A stretch of DNA of 64,000 bases from Siphonodentalium dalli (Eukaryota; Mollusca; Scaphopoda; Gadilida; Siphonodentaliidae). A program made the position numbers and the translations under genes. Each line of letters begins with the position of its first letter. Position 1 is the first letter of the stretch. The stretch spans positions 51,041,349 to 51,105,348 of the forward strand of contig CP136062.1 of the NCBI GenBank assembly GCA_032622095.1, read 5' to 3'. The notes under the pieces are model-generated. The model ran no database searches. It had not been told where the DNA came from and worked only from the letters and a program-made list of their open reading frames with translations. Of this stretch, positions 1-11,505 are shown one piece after another.

Positions 1-57
1 TTAAGTTACCCATAATTCTGCTGTGGTTAAGAGGTTGATTACTTAGGGCATTACTGT
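1..57. mobile_element. Family A MITE, right arm only (cut by window edge)
   Basis: This matches the right arm of the palindromic A family and ends in GGGCATTACTG followed by TA. The left arm lies outside the window or is lost. A second scrap of the same terminus, GATTACTTAGGGCATTACTG, lies at about 199-218, so this spot has been hit or rearranged more than once. Confidence 0.8.
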
Positions 58-238
58 ACTTCGGGCATTACTATAATGCAATGGAGAAAGATGAGTTGTC
101 TGAAATATGGCATCTCCCAGCCAGACAGTCTGATGATGATCATGGCCATCACGACAATTCTGCAACTGTCATGCAAACTTAAGCTCTGTCTTAAGTCGAT
201 TACTTAGGGCATTACTGTATAATATATATGCTGTTAAC

Positions 239-1604
239 TAGAGATGGGCGGTTTTGATTTTTTACTTTCGGTTTCGTTTTTTTTTGGGAGAAAAAACCTC
301 GGGTTTCGGTTCGGTTTTCGGTTTTTTAGTGAAATTATACTGAAATACATACAATTTGAGTATATACTTTCAAAGTAACCGTAATTAGAGTCAATAATGT
401 CCCAATAACGTTGAATATTTGAGGAAGGAACTGCGATCACCGGTAAACAACGGGACAAAATGCCAACGCAAAATGAATCCAATGCGATAAGATCATAAAG
501 ATGATACAATTCGGTATTTAAAAAAATAAACACCCCCATCTTCACTGTTCAATGTTCATCCCTTTCTGACATGTTTAAAACATATTTATCATATTATATG
601 CATTATAGTATCTGAGAATTCAACCGCAAACAGCAAATTCACAAACAGTGGGCGTCCTTGACCTGACTGTGTAACAATTCTTGACACGTGCATGATTGAC
701 CCACATTCAATGACTGCGGTGTGATTGCTTTGATGTCTGTGATTGATGTTGCGACATAGTTTACAAGCTGCACATGGTTTGCCCAGATTACGTCACATCG
801 GAATGTCCAAACGCTCAAAGTGTTCATACCATTTACTTGGTTTAGTTTTCGACTGTCGGGCCAGGTTGCTGGTATTTGCATGCTTTGATACGACGTTTTT
901 ATGACATTAAGCAGCGACATTTTTTGGAGTCGTCTCCAGTTAGACGCGTAAAATAACTCCAAACAGGGCTTTTTGTTGAACCCTGTTTGTTATTTTGTTC
1001 GGCCATGTTTTGAAAAAGAACAAAAACAGTCGCCTACGATATTATAACAACACATATCTGAGACGAAATGGACACATTCCGATATAATATTGATCAGAGA
1101 GGACGATAATTTGATAACAATATCAACTAATAAGTACCTGGGGAGGTATAATGAGTCGATTTAACCCTTTACCCAACAGAACGGCCCTGTGCCAATGCAT
1201 TCTCTTATATATGCGAGTCGACCATAGGTCGCCTCGCATATATAAGAGAATGCATTGGCTTAACACATTAAATATTTTAAAATTGTTAAAGAATGTAAGA
1301 AAAAATGGTAAAAAGTGTTAAAAAAAGATTTTTTTTAGGCCAATGCATTCTCTTATATATGCGAGGCGACCTATGGTCGACTCGCATATATAAGAGAATG
1401 CATTGGCACAGGGCATAACTGTAACTATCACAATGTGGTCAAGGAGCCGGTTCCAATGATATCCATATTTGTATGGTTCTATTGAAAAATAAACATATAA
1501 AAAAAAACCGTAATGTCGGTTTGAGCAGGATCGCGTCGGTCGGTTTTCGGTTTTTTGTCAAAAACCGAAACCGAGTTGTTTTCTCGGTTAACCGCCCATC
1601 ACTA
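239..1604. mobile_element. Non-autonomous hAT transposon with perfect 8-bp target duplication
   Basis: The left end reads TAGAGATGGGCGGTT and the right end is the inverted copy AACCGCCCATCACTA (14 of 15 bases match). The 8-bp duplication CTGTTAAC flanks it exactly at 231-238 and 1605-1612, which is the hAT signature. The subterminal regions are rich in CGGTTTTCGG-like repeats. I see no transposase; the 107-codon minus-strand frame at 639-962 has no recognisable hAT or BED-finger motif. A truncated B element (1161-1485) is nested inside it and is therefore younger. Confidence 0.9.
1161..1485 (+). mobile_element. Family B TTAA element, right end missing, nested in hAT
   Basis: The left end TTAACCCTTTACCCAACA and both 69-nt hairpins are present (about 1190-1258 and 1340-1408). 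The sequence stops matching after GGTTCTATTGA, so the last 100 bp or so with the right terminal repeat and TTAA are gone. It lies within the hAT at 239-1604, so it arrived after that insertion and then lost its end. Confidence 0.85.
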
Positions 1605-1754
1605 CTGTTAACTCTTTTCGTTTATGCTATTCACTTCAACTCTTAAAATATATCCCATTTTAAATTCCTAGATGAATGGATCTCATAGTTTTGGAGATGA
1701 GAGATTTAACTCTCCCCACCCACCCTATCTATGTTTATGAATTCAAGTTTGGTA

Positions 1755-2287
1755 CCAATATATAGAGGATCTACAACGAGTATACAGTTTATAGCGGAAT
1801 TTACAAAACGAGTCCAGTAAATTAGGTCCGGACCGAGCCTTTGTAATTTCCGCTATAAACTGGGGACGAGCTGTAGATTCTATTTATTACATGATCCAAA
1901 ACATTGACAACACATTCTTAAATCAGCAAATTGGATGCGAAACTAACATTGGCTTATATAAGGCATGCGATGATGTTTCATATAACAGTTCGTTGTTTGC
2001 CCGCATAAAGAAATATAGTCCCAGATAAATAAAGACTCTTTTGTGGATTTAATGGCGTATATTTAATGACATAACTTTTCAAACTCTTCATTCATGATAG
2101 TTTGTTTGAAAAATATTGGAAGCCATAGTATTTTGAGACGTAGCGTACGGAATGTTAACAGACGACAAACCGGAAGTTAAAGGTCATATGGCACTATTTC
2201 CTGTTATTAAACGAACGTTTAATATCACAATTTATAGAAAGGGTTTATTGAATGCAATAAGGGTAGGATTATGTAATAAAATAATAT
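1755..2287 (+). repeat. 530-bp dispersed repeat, left copy (inverted partner at 62985-63503)
   Basis: The sequence is the reverse complement of 62985-63503 with about nine in ten bases shared by eye. It opens with an imperfect palindrome at 1766-1895 whose arms contain CAGTTTATAGCGGAA and TTTCCGCTATAAACTG. It runs on through AGTCCCAGATAAATAAAGAC and ends near GGGTAGGATTATGTAATAAA. No reading frame is conserved between the two copies. It may be the end of a larger element or a stand-alone foldback repeat. Confidence 0.8.
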
Positions 2288-2288
2288 A

Positions 2289-2577
2289 CAGTAATGCCCT
2301 AAATAATCGACTCCTTTACCACAGCAGAATTATGGGTAACTTTTCAGGATTTAGTCGGATATATGGCTTGTTGCCATTCATTGGAAAGCTCTCAGTGAAA
2401 GATTTTTCACTTTTCAGGATTTAGTCGGAAATATGGCTTGTTGCCATTCATCGGAAAGCTCTCAGTGAGAGCTTTCTGATGAATGGCAACAAGCCATATT
2501 TCCGACTAAATCCTGAAAATTAAGTTACCCATAATTCTGCTGTGGTAAAGGAGTCGATTATTTAGGGCATTACCTTA
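2289..2577. mobile_element. Family A palindromic MITE with duplicated left arm block
   Basis: The left end is CAGTAATGCCC preceded by TA; the right end has decayed to GGGCATTACCTTA. Two left-arm blocks (TTTTCAGGATTTAGTCGGA) occur before the fold, so one arm carries an internal repeat. It abuts the 530-bp repeat directly. Confidence 0.85.
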
Positions 2578-4400
2578 TAACATACTTTCATTTTCATTGA
2601 AATGCAGGCATTTAATTGGTCGAGAGGCTAGCGGGTGACTTGATCTATCAGTGCATGGATGTTGCAGCGGATGTGTCACATCGCGTAGTGACACTTTAAA
2701 AAAAAAGGGGCGAGTCCAGATAACCGTCCACATGACTATCAGTGAAAAAAAAACTCAAAAACATTTTATAAATTAGTTGATGACTATATTACATGTTTCT
2801 GTTTCTTACCGACACTTTAATAGGCCTACTGTACTTATGTCATTGCATTTCAGCCATATTCATATTTTTGTAATGATCGACTGAATGGTCAAAATTCACT
2901 CTGCTTTTATCATTTGCCTAATTTTCGGAAAAAGCATCCATACCATTTGTGTATAGATTCTGTGAAAACAATCGATCATGAATCAGACTGATCAACAGGC
3001 TGATGAACATGGATAAGTATATTGGGAATAAAATAAAATGTGTTTTCCGATTACAACCCTATTAAAAATTTTCTGCTTCATACCAGTGGTAATACGGTAC
3101 TAATACCATGGCATTTGTCACGAGAACATTAGATGTGACCAGGGAATTTGTTTACAAATTACATCGGGACTGGAGTTTATCATCAATTTTATCGGAGATC
3201 CCTAACTAGTCACTTCGGATTCGACTCTGTGTGTGTTGATAATTATTGAGTCATTTTAAATGTAAATCGTTCCCAAACAAGTATTTTATTTGATCATGGA
3301 TAGTTTATTGCTGACAATTGAAGTTGAGGTGTATTTATTTTCTGAAAGTTTGCTTCGGCCAATTTATTTTTGGCCCATCAATCTTCATTTTATCCAGACT
3401 GTCCTACCCTAGCTTCGTGGAATTATACAGTCGCGGAATTATACAGTATGTAATTCGCCCGCTGAGACATCTATATGCTCATAGATCAATCGAAAAATTA
3501 TGTTGATGGTATATATAGATTCCTTGGGGGGGGGGGGGGGGGGTTATGTGATGGCAATATAAGGGGCAATGTGGAGGGGTGTATATGGGGGTTGAAGTTT
3601 TGACCCCCTATTTTTATAAAAAAAAATTCAACAGTTGGAAATTTCATGCCTGATTACAACATTATTTTTTTCCCACCAAAATAGTTTTCAATGGAAAAAA
3701 GATTTTTCAGATCAACAGTCGCTTATTGTCCTGCTTTCGGTTAAATTGTTGGACCGAAATTACCACATTTAAAAACTATATAGGGGATGTCAGTTTTGTC
3801 ACAAAATTTAACTTTATGGGGGATGTTGGAAATTTCCAAAAGTTGGAAAGCTTGAAATACCAGTTGTAAAATTCCAACCTAAGATGGATGTTCAAAAGGA
3901 ATTTTGTGAACTTTAAAAGACCGTGGTCTGGTTAGGGTAGGGGGGGGGGGTTAAAGATCGGTCAGTGGTGTGCAATTAAAAGTTTCAAGGTGAAGACCCC
4001 CCCACTCACTGGAGAACCTCCAGCTATATATGTCCCTGTTTAGAACTACTTGTTTTAAGTTATTTCGACGAGTAATGAATGTTGTAGTCTTCAGAGTCCC
4101 AGTCTTCTCAGACGTCTCAAAACAGTCATTGACTGTCTTGTTTCATTAAAAAAAAAATATATTTTCTTTTTAAAATTCCAATTTCCCAAAAAAAAAATCA
4201 CCTAAGGCTATGCAATGTTACACTCACCATAATATTTCTTTGTGGCTCAAATAATGTTAAACACCTATCAGATAAACTTTTGTATATGGTTGTGGCCAAA
4301 CAACTTTTCATCATTTTATCCAGACTGTCGTACCCTAGCTGTAGTAAATGAAGTTAGTATAGTCATCGAAGTACATGTATAAGAACAAAAAAAGGTATAT
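2578..4400. other. Unassigned AT-rich DNA with short repeats
   Basis: I see no gene here. A poly-G run lies at about 3526-3543. The segment TTTTATCCAGACTGTC followed by a short conserved stretch occurs at about 3389-3412 and again at about 4313-4337. The motif CAACAGTTGGAAATTTCAT at 3630 recurs at 42636-42665 (inverted) and about 59195, so it marks a small dispersed repeat. Open frames at 2152-2424 and 3318-3506 show no domain. Confidence 0.5.
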
Positions 4401-4609
4401 AGTTCACTCAAGTTGGATGTTTTCATGGAAACATTGAGATCTCTGATAATTAATTATTATATGATAATAAATGTCTGTAAACAACCTGGTAAATAAAAAA
4501 AATGCCCCTTTTGCTATGCATGATGAAAACAATAACATTATCCCACACCTGTCCCCACAATTGATTTATAGCATTGTGTTTCTGAGATATATTGGTGAAA
4601 GTTGGGTTA

Positions 4610-5007
4610 TTAACCCTTTACCCAACAAACCGGCCAAAACCGGCCAAATAAAGCTTCAACAGCCTAAAATATCTTCGGTCTGTCTCAATAGAACCATATA
4701 AATATGGATATCATTGGAACCAGCTCCTTGACCACATTGTGATAGTTACAGTTATGCCCTGTGCCAATGCATTCTCTTATATATGCGAGTCGACCATAGG
4801 TCGCCTCGCATATATAAGAGAATGCATTGGCCTAAAAAAAACTTTTTTTAACACTTTTTACCATTTTTTCTTACATTCTTTAACAATTTTATAATTATTA
4901 ATGTGTTAAGCCAATGCATTCTCTTATATATGCGAGGCGACCTATGGTCGACTCGCATATATAAGAGAATGCATTGGCACAGGGCCCTTCTGTTGGGTAA
5001 AGGGTTA
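4610..5007 (-). mobile_element. Complete family B TTAA element
   Basis: It is bounded by TTAACCCTTTACCCAACA on one side and the inverted TGTTGGGTAAAGGGTTAA on the other. Two 69-nt hairpins lie at about 4762-4830 and 4911-4979. The tandem copy at 6390-6420 has the uninterrupted target GAGTTATTAATGCATGC, so the element duplicated exactly TTAA on insertion. This is piggyBac-type behaviour. It has no coding capacity. Confidence 0.92.
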
Positions 5008-5533
5008 ATGCATGCATCGCTGTGATTCCGTGTCCTTGATTCAGCTATTTAGTCCCGGTGATAATGATTTCATGCATTGTATGCTGTTTACCAGGGTGGC
5101 GCCAGGTTTTCTTTGATGCAGAGGCCCCCCCCAATGACTATTCCTCACTGACAGGGGGGGCTTAATTAGCCCACCCTATGGTACCATCCCTTTTGTTTAC
5201 TGTAGGCATCTCCCACTGTAACACTCATTGGTGAGATTTACATACTATAGTATTGAAATTTCAATTTTTTCAGAGTTATTCCCCTTTTCTTCTTCAAAAA
5301 TGATTTAATATTTTGGTTTCAACATCAAGTATCTTTGTTCTTTAAAAGATCAGTTTTTTTATTTAAAAAATTCCAGTTAATGTTAAACCTTTTATGAGGA
5401 ATTTCACTCAAGCATTCTACATTACGTATTTTCTGTTGAATGAAGTCTATTAATTAAAAAAATATTTCAATCAGGTTGCATGTTTTCATGGAAAATTTGA
5501 GGTTTTGGACCCTCTTAATATGTAAAAAAAATG

Positions 5534-5689
5534 GGTATATCCTTCATGTAAGAATACACGAAACCACCCACCCCTCCATGTGTTAGAGTTAGGGTTAGGG
5601 TTAGGGTTAGGACTAGGGTTAGGGCTAGGGCTAGGGCTAGGGTTAGGGTTAGAGTTAGGGTAAGTATATTCTTACATGAAGGACATACC
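5534..5689. repeat. Interstitial telomeric repeats bracketed by a 23-bp inverted repeat
   Basis: About 90 bp of TTAGGG with variants GCTAGG and GACTAGG (5583-5660) lies between TATCCTTCATGTAAGAATA on the left and its inverted copy TATTCTTACATGAAGGACA on the right. The two other tandem copies of the host segment lack the whole block, so it was gained as a unit. The apparent 83-codon frame over it is just the repeat read through. Confidence 0.8.
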
Positions 5690-6540
5690 AAAAATTGTCT
5701 ATAAACCACCTGCCTGGTAAATAAATAAATAACAAAAATGCCCTTACGCAAGTTTGATGAAAGCAAACAACATTATCCCACACCTGTCCCGACAATCGAT
5801 TAATAGCATTGTGTCTGTGATCTATTGGTGAAATTTGAGTTATTTAATCCATGCATCGCTGTGATTCTGTGTCCTTCAATTAGTTATTTAGTCCCGGTGA
5901 TAATGATTCCGTAGGTTGGACGCTGTTTACTGTAGGCATCTCCCACTGTAACCCTCATTGACGAGAACATACAATGGTATTGAAATTTAAATTTTTTCAG
6001 AATTATTCCCCTTTTCTTCTTCAAAAATGATTTAACATTTGGTTTCAACATCAAGTATCTTTACTCTTTAAAATATCAGTTTTTTATTTCCAAAATTCCA
6101 GTTAATGTTAAATCTTTTATGAGGAATTTCACTCAAGCATTCTACATATTTCATATAAATTTTCTGTTGAATGAAGTTTATTAATTATACAACTTCCGCA
6201 TATTTCAATCAGGTTACATGTTTACATGGAAAATTTGAGGTATCTTATTATGTACAAAAAAATGTCTATAAACCATCTGCCTGGTAAATAAAAAAAATGC
6301 CCTTACGCAAGCTAGACGAAAGCAAACAACATTATCCCACACCTGTCCCGACAATCGATTAATAGCATTGTGTCTCTGTGATCTATTGGTGAAAGTTGAG
6401 TTATTAATGCATGCATCGCTGTGATTCTGTGTCCTTCAATCAGCTATTTAGTCCCGGTGATAATGATTCCGTACGTTGGAGGCTGTTTACTGTGGGCATC
6501 TCCCACTGTAACCCTCATTGACGAGATTACATATTGAATT

Positions 6541-6962
6541 TTCATTTACCTGCTGCCTCTGTAAGCACGCGCAACAAGTAGACGACATTCAACAATTGGT
6601 TGTTGGGCGGGCTGACAGTGCGCTGGCTTTACTACAGTTATACAATACCGATTCTCGATCACGACACAGTCTCTTGTCATAAAGATCAGCGGAATCTAAT
6701 CTCCATTATTTCTCTATAAGTTAAACTCGAGGCTTGTTATATGGAAGTTCACTGACCTTGTTATAGAGAAAAGCTGCTTATCTAATGAGGATGTTCACTA
6801 TGGTACACGACAGATTCCTTGTATGGAATTAGAGTTCATTCCATCGGTTTAATGAAGGAATTATATCTCTGGAGTAACTGCAATCTCTAGATTTCACCTT
6901 GATTACTGACAGTCTTGGATCTCTAACTCGTGTGCATGTCATTTTGAGTAGTGCTACATGTA
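6541..6962. other. Unassigned unique DNA
   Basis: I recognise no repeat or gene in this stretch. Base composition is mixed and there is no long open frame. Confidence 0.4.
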
Positions 6963-7315
6963 CAGTAATGCTCTAAATAATCCACTCCTTAACCACAGCA
7001 GAATTATGGGTAATTTTTCAGGATTTAGTCGGAAATATGGCTTGTTGCCATTCATCGGAAAGCTCTCACTGAAAGATTTTTCACTTTTCAGGATTTAGTC
7101 GGAAATATGGCTAGTTGCCATTCATCGGAAAGCTCTCAGTGAAAGATTTTTCACTTTTCAGGATTTAGTCGGAAATATGGCTTGTTGCCATTCATCGGAA
7201 AGCTCTCAGTGAGAGCTTTCTGATGAATGGCAACAAGCCATATTTCCGTCTAAATCCTGAAAAATTACCCATAATTCTGCTGTGGTTAAGAGGTCGATTA
7301 ATTAGAGCATTACTG
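6963..7315. mobile_element. Family A MITE with triplicated left-arm block
   Basis: The ends are CAGTAATGCTC and GAGCATTACTG, flanked by TA on both sides. The block holding TTTTTCAGGATTTAGTCGG to GGAAAGCTCTCA is present three times in direct order (about 7013-7075, 7083-7145, 7153-7210) before the single right arm. The arm therefore expanded inside the element. Confidence 0.9.
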
Positions 7316-7366
7316 TACATGTAGTGCTATTCTTAAGGATACAAATAATTTGAGGCTCTTACAGGC

Positions 7367-7806
7367 AAGCCTGAGTTTATTGTGCCTGTCATTTACAGAA
7401 TGAGGTCCCCCAGAGGGTGAAGTTAGTGATGCTATCCAGCATGGCGGGCTAGCATCACCAAATTCACCATCTGGGGACCTCATTCTGCATGGCCTCATCT
7501 GCTATACATGGGAGACATATAGACTCAGATTGAAGTTCCCAAATGGTGAATATTGGGATATATATGCAATGTGTCGTCTGCCAATTTGGAGATATAGAGA
7601 AACTAAACTAAAAAGGAAATAGAATCTGAAGAAGTTTCTTTAGAAATTTGATAATAAATAAACATTCCAGCGAAGATGAGGTCTGAGCAGAATGAGGTCA
7701 CTAGAGGGCGAGTTTAGTGATGCTAGCCCGCTATGTGGAATAGCATCACTAAATTTACCCTATGGGGACCTCATTCTGCAAATTACAGGCACCTTATTCT
7801 GAGGCT
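7367..7806. mobile_element. Family D hAT-like hairpin MITE, long form
   Basis: The outer ends AAGCCTGAG and CTGAGGCTT bracket two hairpins made of AGAATGAGGTCCCC arms, with a middle that contains GAGAAACTAAACTAAAAA. The flanks TTACAGGC and TTACAGGT fit an 8-bp target duplication with one change. The 62-codon minus-strand frame at 7310-7498 is only hairpin sequence. Confidence 0.85.
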
Positions 7807-8690
7807 TTTACAGGTATAAGCTCTTCCAAGCAAAAATAGTTCCAAGAGACATTCCAATGGTAAGGAATATTACAAGGATTAAATGGATATTCCAAGGATA
7901 AGGTTACCTCAAGAATAATAAATATCAAAAAGATAAAGGATATTACAAGACTACGGGATATATTAAGATATTTTAAGGCTAAGAAATATCTTAAGATTAT
8001 GGGATATCCTCAATGATAAGGGATTTCATAAAACTAAGGGATATTCCAAGTATTACAATAAGGGATATACATGTATCTCTAGAAAACGGATATTTCAAGG
8101 ATAAGGAATACCCAAAAGATTAAGGATATTTCGGGATAATGGGTTTCCTTCTCTGAAATATTGTAGATGCACAAGTTATATGTTAAATTTATTATAAAGT
8201 AAAGTTTAACATGCAGGTTATATTCACACAGTTGTTCCATTCGACACTTATTGCCTTGATAAAGTGGTGTAGAATATAAAGGATCATTCTTGTTCATGAT
8301 CGTGTTGTGTGTTCATGACTGCATAACACATTTCGTCTTGATATATTGAATAGGATTTTAAGGGACAGAGTTGTTCATGATCGGGTTGTGTGTGTTCGTG
8401 ACTGCATAACACATTTCGTCTATCGATTAGGATTTTAAGGGACAGAGTTGTTCATGATCGGGTTGCAAGTTCACGGGCTTCTTCCTGGTGAGCGATATCC
8501 AGGAAACGTGGCATGTGATTTGACCCATGAGCGATTACCAAGAAACGTGTCATGTGAATCGACCCGTACGAACCTGATGACACCGACAGTTCCGCATGTT
8601 TCGAAGATGAACTATATATGTGCTTTGAAGAGTTGTGTGATGCGTTTAGTCAATAGATACATCTTCGATATGCGTGAGTATTATCGCACT
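7807..8690. repeat. Degenerate GGATATTCCAAGGATAA repeats and an 80-bp tandem duplication
   Basis: From 7850 to about 8150 the sequence is a decayed short-period repeat of ATATTCCAAG and AAGGATA words. From 8297 to 8465 a segment containing GTTCATGATCGGGTTG, CTGCATAACACATTTCGTC and TTTTAAGGGACAGAG is repeated in tandem. The 96-codon frame at 8448-8738 runs from this duplication into an A element and is not a gene. Confidence 0.6.
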
Positions 8691-8692
8691 TA

Positions 8693-8827
8693 CAGTAATG
8701 CCCTAAATAATCGACTCTCACTGAGAGCTTTCCGATGAATGGCAACAAGACATATTTCCGACTAAATCCTGAAAAGTTACCCATAATTCTGCTGTGGTTA
8801 AGAGGTCGATTACTTAGGGCATTACTG
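8693..8827. mobile_element. Family A MITE, left arm mostly deleted
   Basis: Both termini and flanking TA survive, but the left arm jumps from AATCGACT directly to the centre of the palindrome (CTCACTGAGAGCTTTC). The right arm is complete. Confidence 0.85.
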
Positions 8828-9495
8828 TATTAGCTGAACCATTTCCCACTATTCAATAGGATTCCTTCTGCATTTTCTAATGTCTGTCGTCTGTTCAGAT
8901 TTCCATCCAGATGAACAAGAAAACCAATGTCAGAAATGGTAACGCGCTCAAGATCATATATTATATACCCATGATTGTAATTATAGAATATAAAATATAT
9001 TGGTTTCGCGAATGACCAACTCAGAATTCCGTTAAAATAACATTAACAACCAGCACCTAATTAACGAACCAGCGGCCGACTCGGCCGTCTCCGACCACAA
9101 CCCCCAGTGGGCTGCAGAACGAAAAAAATGTCTATAAAAGTTGAAATATAAGACTTTTTATTTGTAATTGACATAGCTTATCACAAACCTAAAATCAACA
9201 TTATTGACATAATGTTAACGACAATAAACGAAATTGAAATTCCCAACTACACCTTTTACTGGACTCGGCCTCCGGTTCGCAGTTCGACTTTTAATCCTCC
9301 CAAAAATTCCCAGTTCTATAAATAAAACCCCCATGCGCCCAGGCGAAACAAGAATCTCTACATTAGTATACATGCGGCGCGCGTAATAATTGACACTTCA
9401 AATGTATTCTTTTATAACTGAATGGGAGAATCCATTTAGTAAAGAAAGGGTAACAGATGTCACCTGATTATTTGCCTCAGGGGTGTGGCTAGATA
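8828..9495. repeat. Family H-like dispersed repeat and unassigned DNA
   Basis: The words ATTCCTTCTGCA, TCCAGATGAA and GGGAGAATCCATTTAGTAAA recur in the same order at 42450-42630, which indicates a low-copy dispersed element. Between them lies unassigned sequence with a GC-richer patch (9060-9120). No gene is seen. Confidence 0.5.
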
Positions 9496-9655
9496 CAGTA
9501 ATACCCTAAGTAATCAACTCCTTAACCATGCACCGCAGAATTATGGGTAACTTTTCAGGATTTAGTCGGAAATATGGCTTGTTGCCATTCATCGGAAAGA
9601 AAAGTTACCCATAATTCTGCTGTGGTTAAGGAGTCGATTAATTAGGTCATTACTG
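9496..9655. mobile_element. Family A MITE, short internal deletion form
   Basis: The ends are CAGTAATACCC and GGTCATTACTG with TA on both sides. The centre is deleted: the left arm reaches CATCGGAAAG and then switches to AAAAGTTACCC of the right arm. Confidence 0.87.
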
Positions 9656-11332
9656 TAGTTCTCAATTGGAGATGTCTAACTCCACTAATATGAATTGTAT
9701 GTGACACGTAGTGGAGCAAGCATGCAACCACACACGATGTGCCTCGAATTTGCTTTTTATCGGCGACAAAATGCTAAGTATAATTTATTTAACAGCATAC
9801 AATGGCCCCAGTGGAGACGATATGACAAGTGATTGTGCAATCTTCTCTGGATTCTGGCCCACAAAGCCAACATGATGTAAATGATGTCATGAACCGTACC
9901 ATGACATCTTCTCTTGTTTTCATTAAGCTAACTAACGAAATTGGTCTGAATGAAACTAATATGCCTAAATCACATGGGAATTCTTCGGAATTTGTGAAGT
10001 TGACAATTTTATTTTCATATCGTTGTCCACTGCCGATTCCGCAATTTAACAATCTCCAGACAGTTGCTAACCGGAAGTAACACTCAATTTCACAAAAAAA
10101 TGTACACGCCACCAGAATTTGGCTCATCGCTATAGAAACTAGAATGCACTCAGAGAGATGCCAACGTGCGCAAAAATGTAATAAACAATAATTAAAAAAA
10201 TAATTTCACTGTATTTTACTTAATTTATTTAATTTAATTTAATGTTAGCAAAAAAAGACAATTACCATTTCTCATTTCATCACAGATAAAAGGCAAATTA
10301 CTATATTAATCATTTAAGTAATTAAAACCAATTCCATGTTGCCGAAAGGATGAGACTTTAATATCGATAAAAACAATTTCAGCGCCATATTTTGATTTTG
10401 ATTTTCCGATAGTCAAAGTTGACCAAAGGAGCAATTATAAGAAATAATTAATACCATTTGTGTAAATATTGATAGCAGCCAATATTCAACAATAAATATC
10501 AATAATTAATCAATAATTAATCAATAACGATCATTTTATGTAATAATAAACTGTTCAAACGGTGTTTGTGTCAACAAATGCGTTTTGTTTTGTGTTACAT
10601 CATTCGTCGTATTTGACCCGGAACTCGGCTGAAGGTTAGGCTATTCAGCCTATTGCGTCGAATTACGAAATCGCGTTTTGAATGTCTCTCTTTTCCCGCA
10701 TGATAAAAAGAGGTCTTCACACGAACCAAAAAATGATAAAACTTCCCAATTATAAGTAAAAATACCCAAATGAAGGAGTCTATGTCATATGTAGGTCCCG
10801 AAGGAGTCTATAGACTCTTTGGTGTAGAGTTCTGATGGAGAAAATGTAGGTCGATCTATTTTTGTCATAACTGACGTATTTTGACCTGGGAGAAAAAATC
10901 GAAATCGAGGCTCACTACGAGCATGCCAGTTTTAAATATAGAAACAGGGAATCCGGACAAATGGCGATATCGGCGACAAACAAATAATCGAAAACAACAC
11001 ATAAGATAAACATAGCAAAAACGCGGCACAGTAAAAATATCAGAACGCCACGAGGTTTTACGTCGTTTTTGGTGACGTCATGGAGTGAAACGGAGTAGGG
11101 TGACACCAAGCTACGTACGAATCTGTCTGATCGCCATACTGTAAATATAGAAACAATTGCATGACGTCATCATTCACCTGCGCCTAATGTATAAGCAACA
11201 AGGTGCTTGTGGTTGTATAATTTTGCGACTTATTTGGCAAAACACATCAGTCGGCTTCTAAAATGTCATATCTGGTGTTTTGACGTGAAAGCAGTTTTTT
11301 GCATATTTAGAATCTAGGGTTCGATTACATAA
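9656..11332. other. Unassigned DNA; no supported gene
   Basis: Overlapping frames on both strands at 9789-10127 show no domain and no splice context. The stretch 10570-11200 is relatively rich in CpG. The motif AAATATAGAAACA occurs at 10935 and 11145. I cannot assign a function. Confidence 0.4.
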
Positions 11333-11335
11333 GAG

Positions 11336-11505
11336 CCCTTTCATGACGGGAGCTGCTGTGGTGCAGCATTAAAGATCTTGTGCCAGTGCATTCTCTTATA
11401 TATGCAATTCTCCCATAAAGAGCCTCACATATACAAGACATGCACTGGCTTACAAGGTCAAGGTAAATATTGTTAGGCCAATGTATTCTCTTACATATGC
11501 AAGTC
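11336..11505 (+). mobile_element. Family G TTAA element, truncated at both ends
   Basis: It opens with CCCTTTCATGACGGGAGC but lacks the TTAA. One decayed hairpin (GCCAGTGCATTCTC arm, about 11380-11450) is present, followed by AAGGTCAAGGTAAATATTG and the first arm of the second hairpin, where it breaks off. Confidence 0.75.

Larger units (their letters stand above)
4400..6540 (+). repeat. Tandem triplication of a segment of roughly 740 bp
   Basis: Three successive copies begin at about 4408, 5467 and 6206. Shared landmarks include ATTATCCCACACCTGTCC, TTTAGTCCCGGTGATAATGA and CAGTTAATGTTAAA. Copy 1 is enlarged by a B element (4610-5007) and a C/G-rich insert near 5085-5180. Copy 2 holds a telomeric cassette (5534-5689). 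Copy 3 is partial and ends near 6540. The copies serve as empty-site references for one another. Confidence 0.85.

Noticed and set aside
639-962. 107-codon minus-strand frame inside the hAT as a possible transposase
   Set aside because: No hAT dimerisation or BED-finger motif, and it is far too short.
3526-3543. Poly-G run as a functional site
   Set aside because: Homopolymer of uncertain length, likely simple sequence or sequencing noise.
9789-10127. Overlapping frames on both strands as a possible gene
   Set aside because: No domain, no splice signals that join to another exon, and no reason to prefer either strand.
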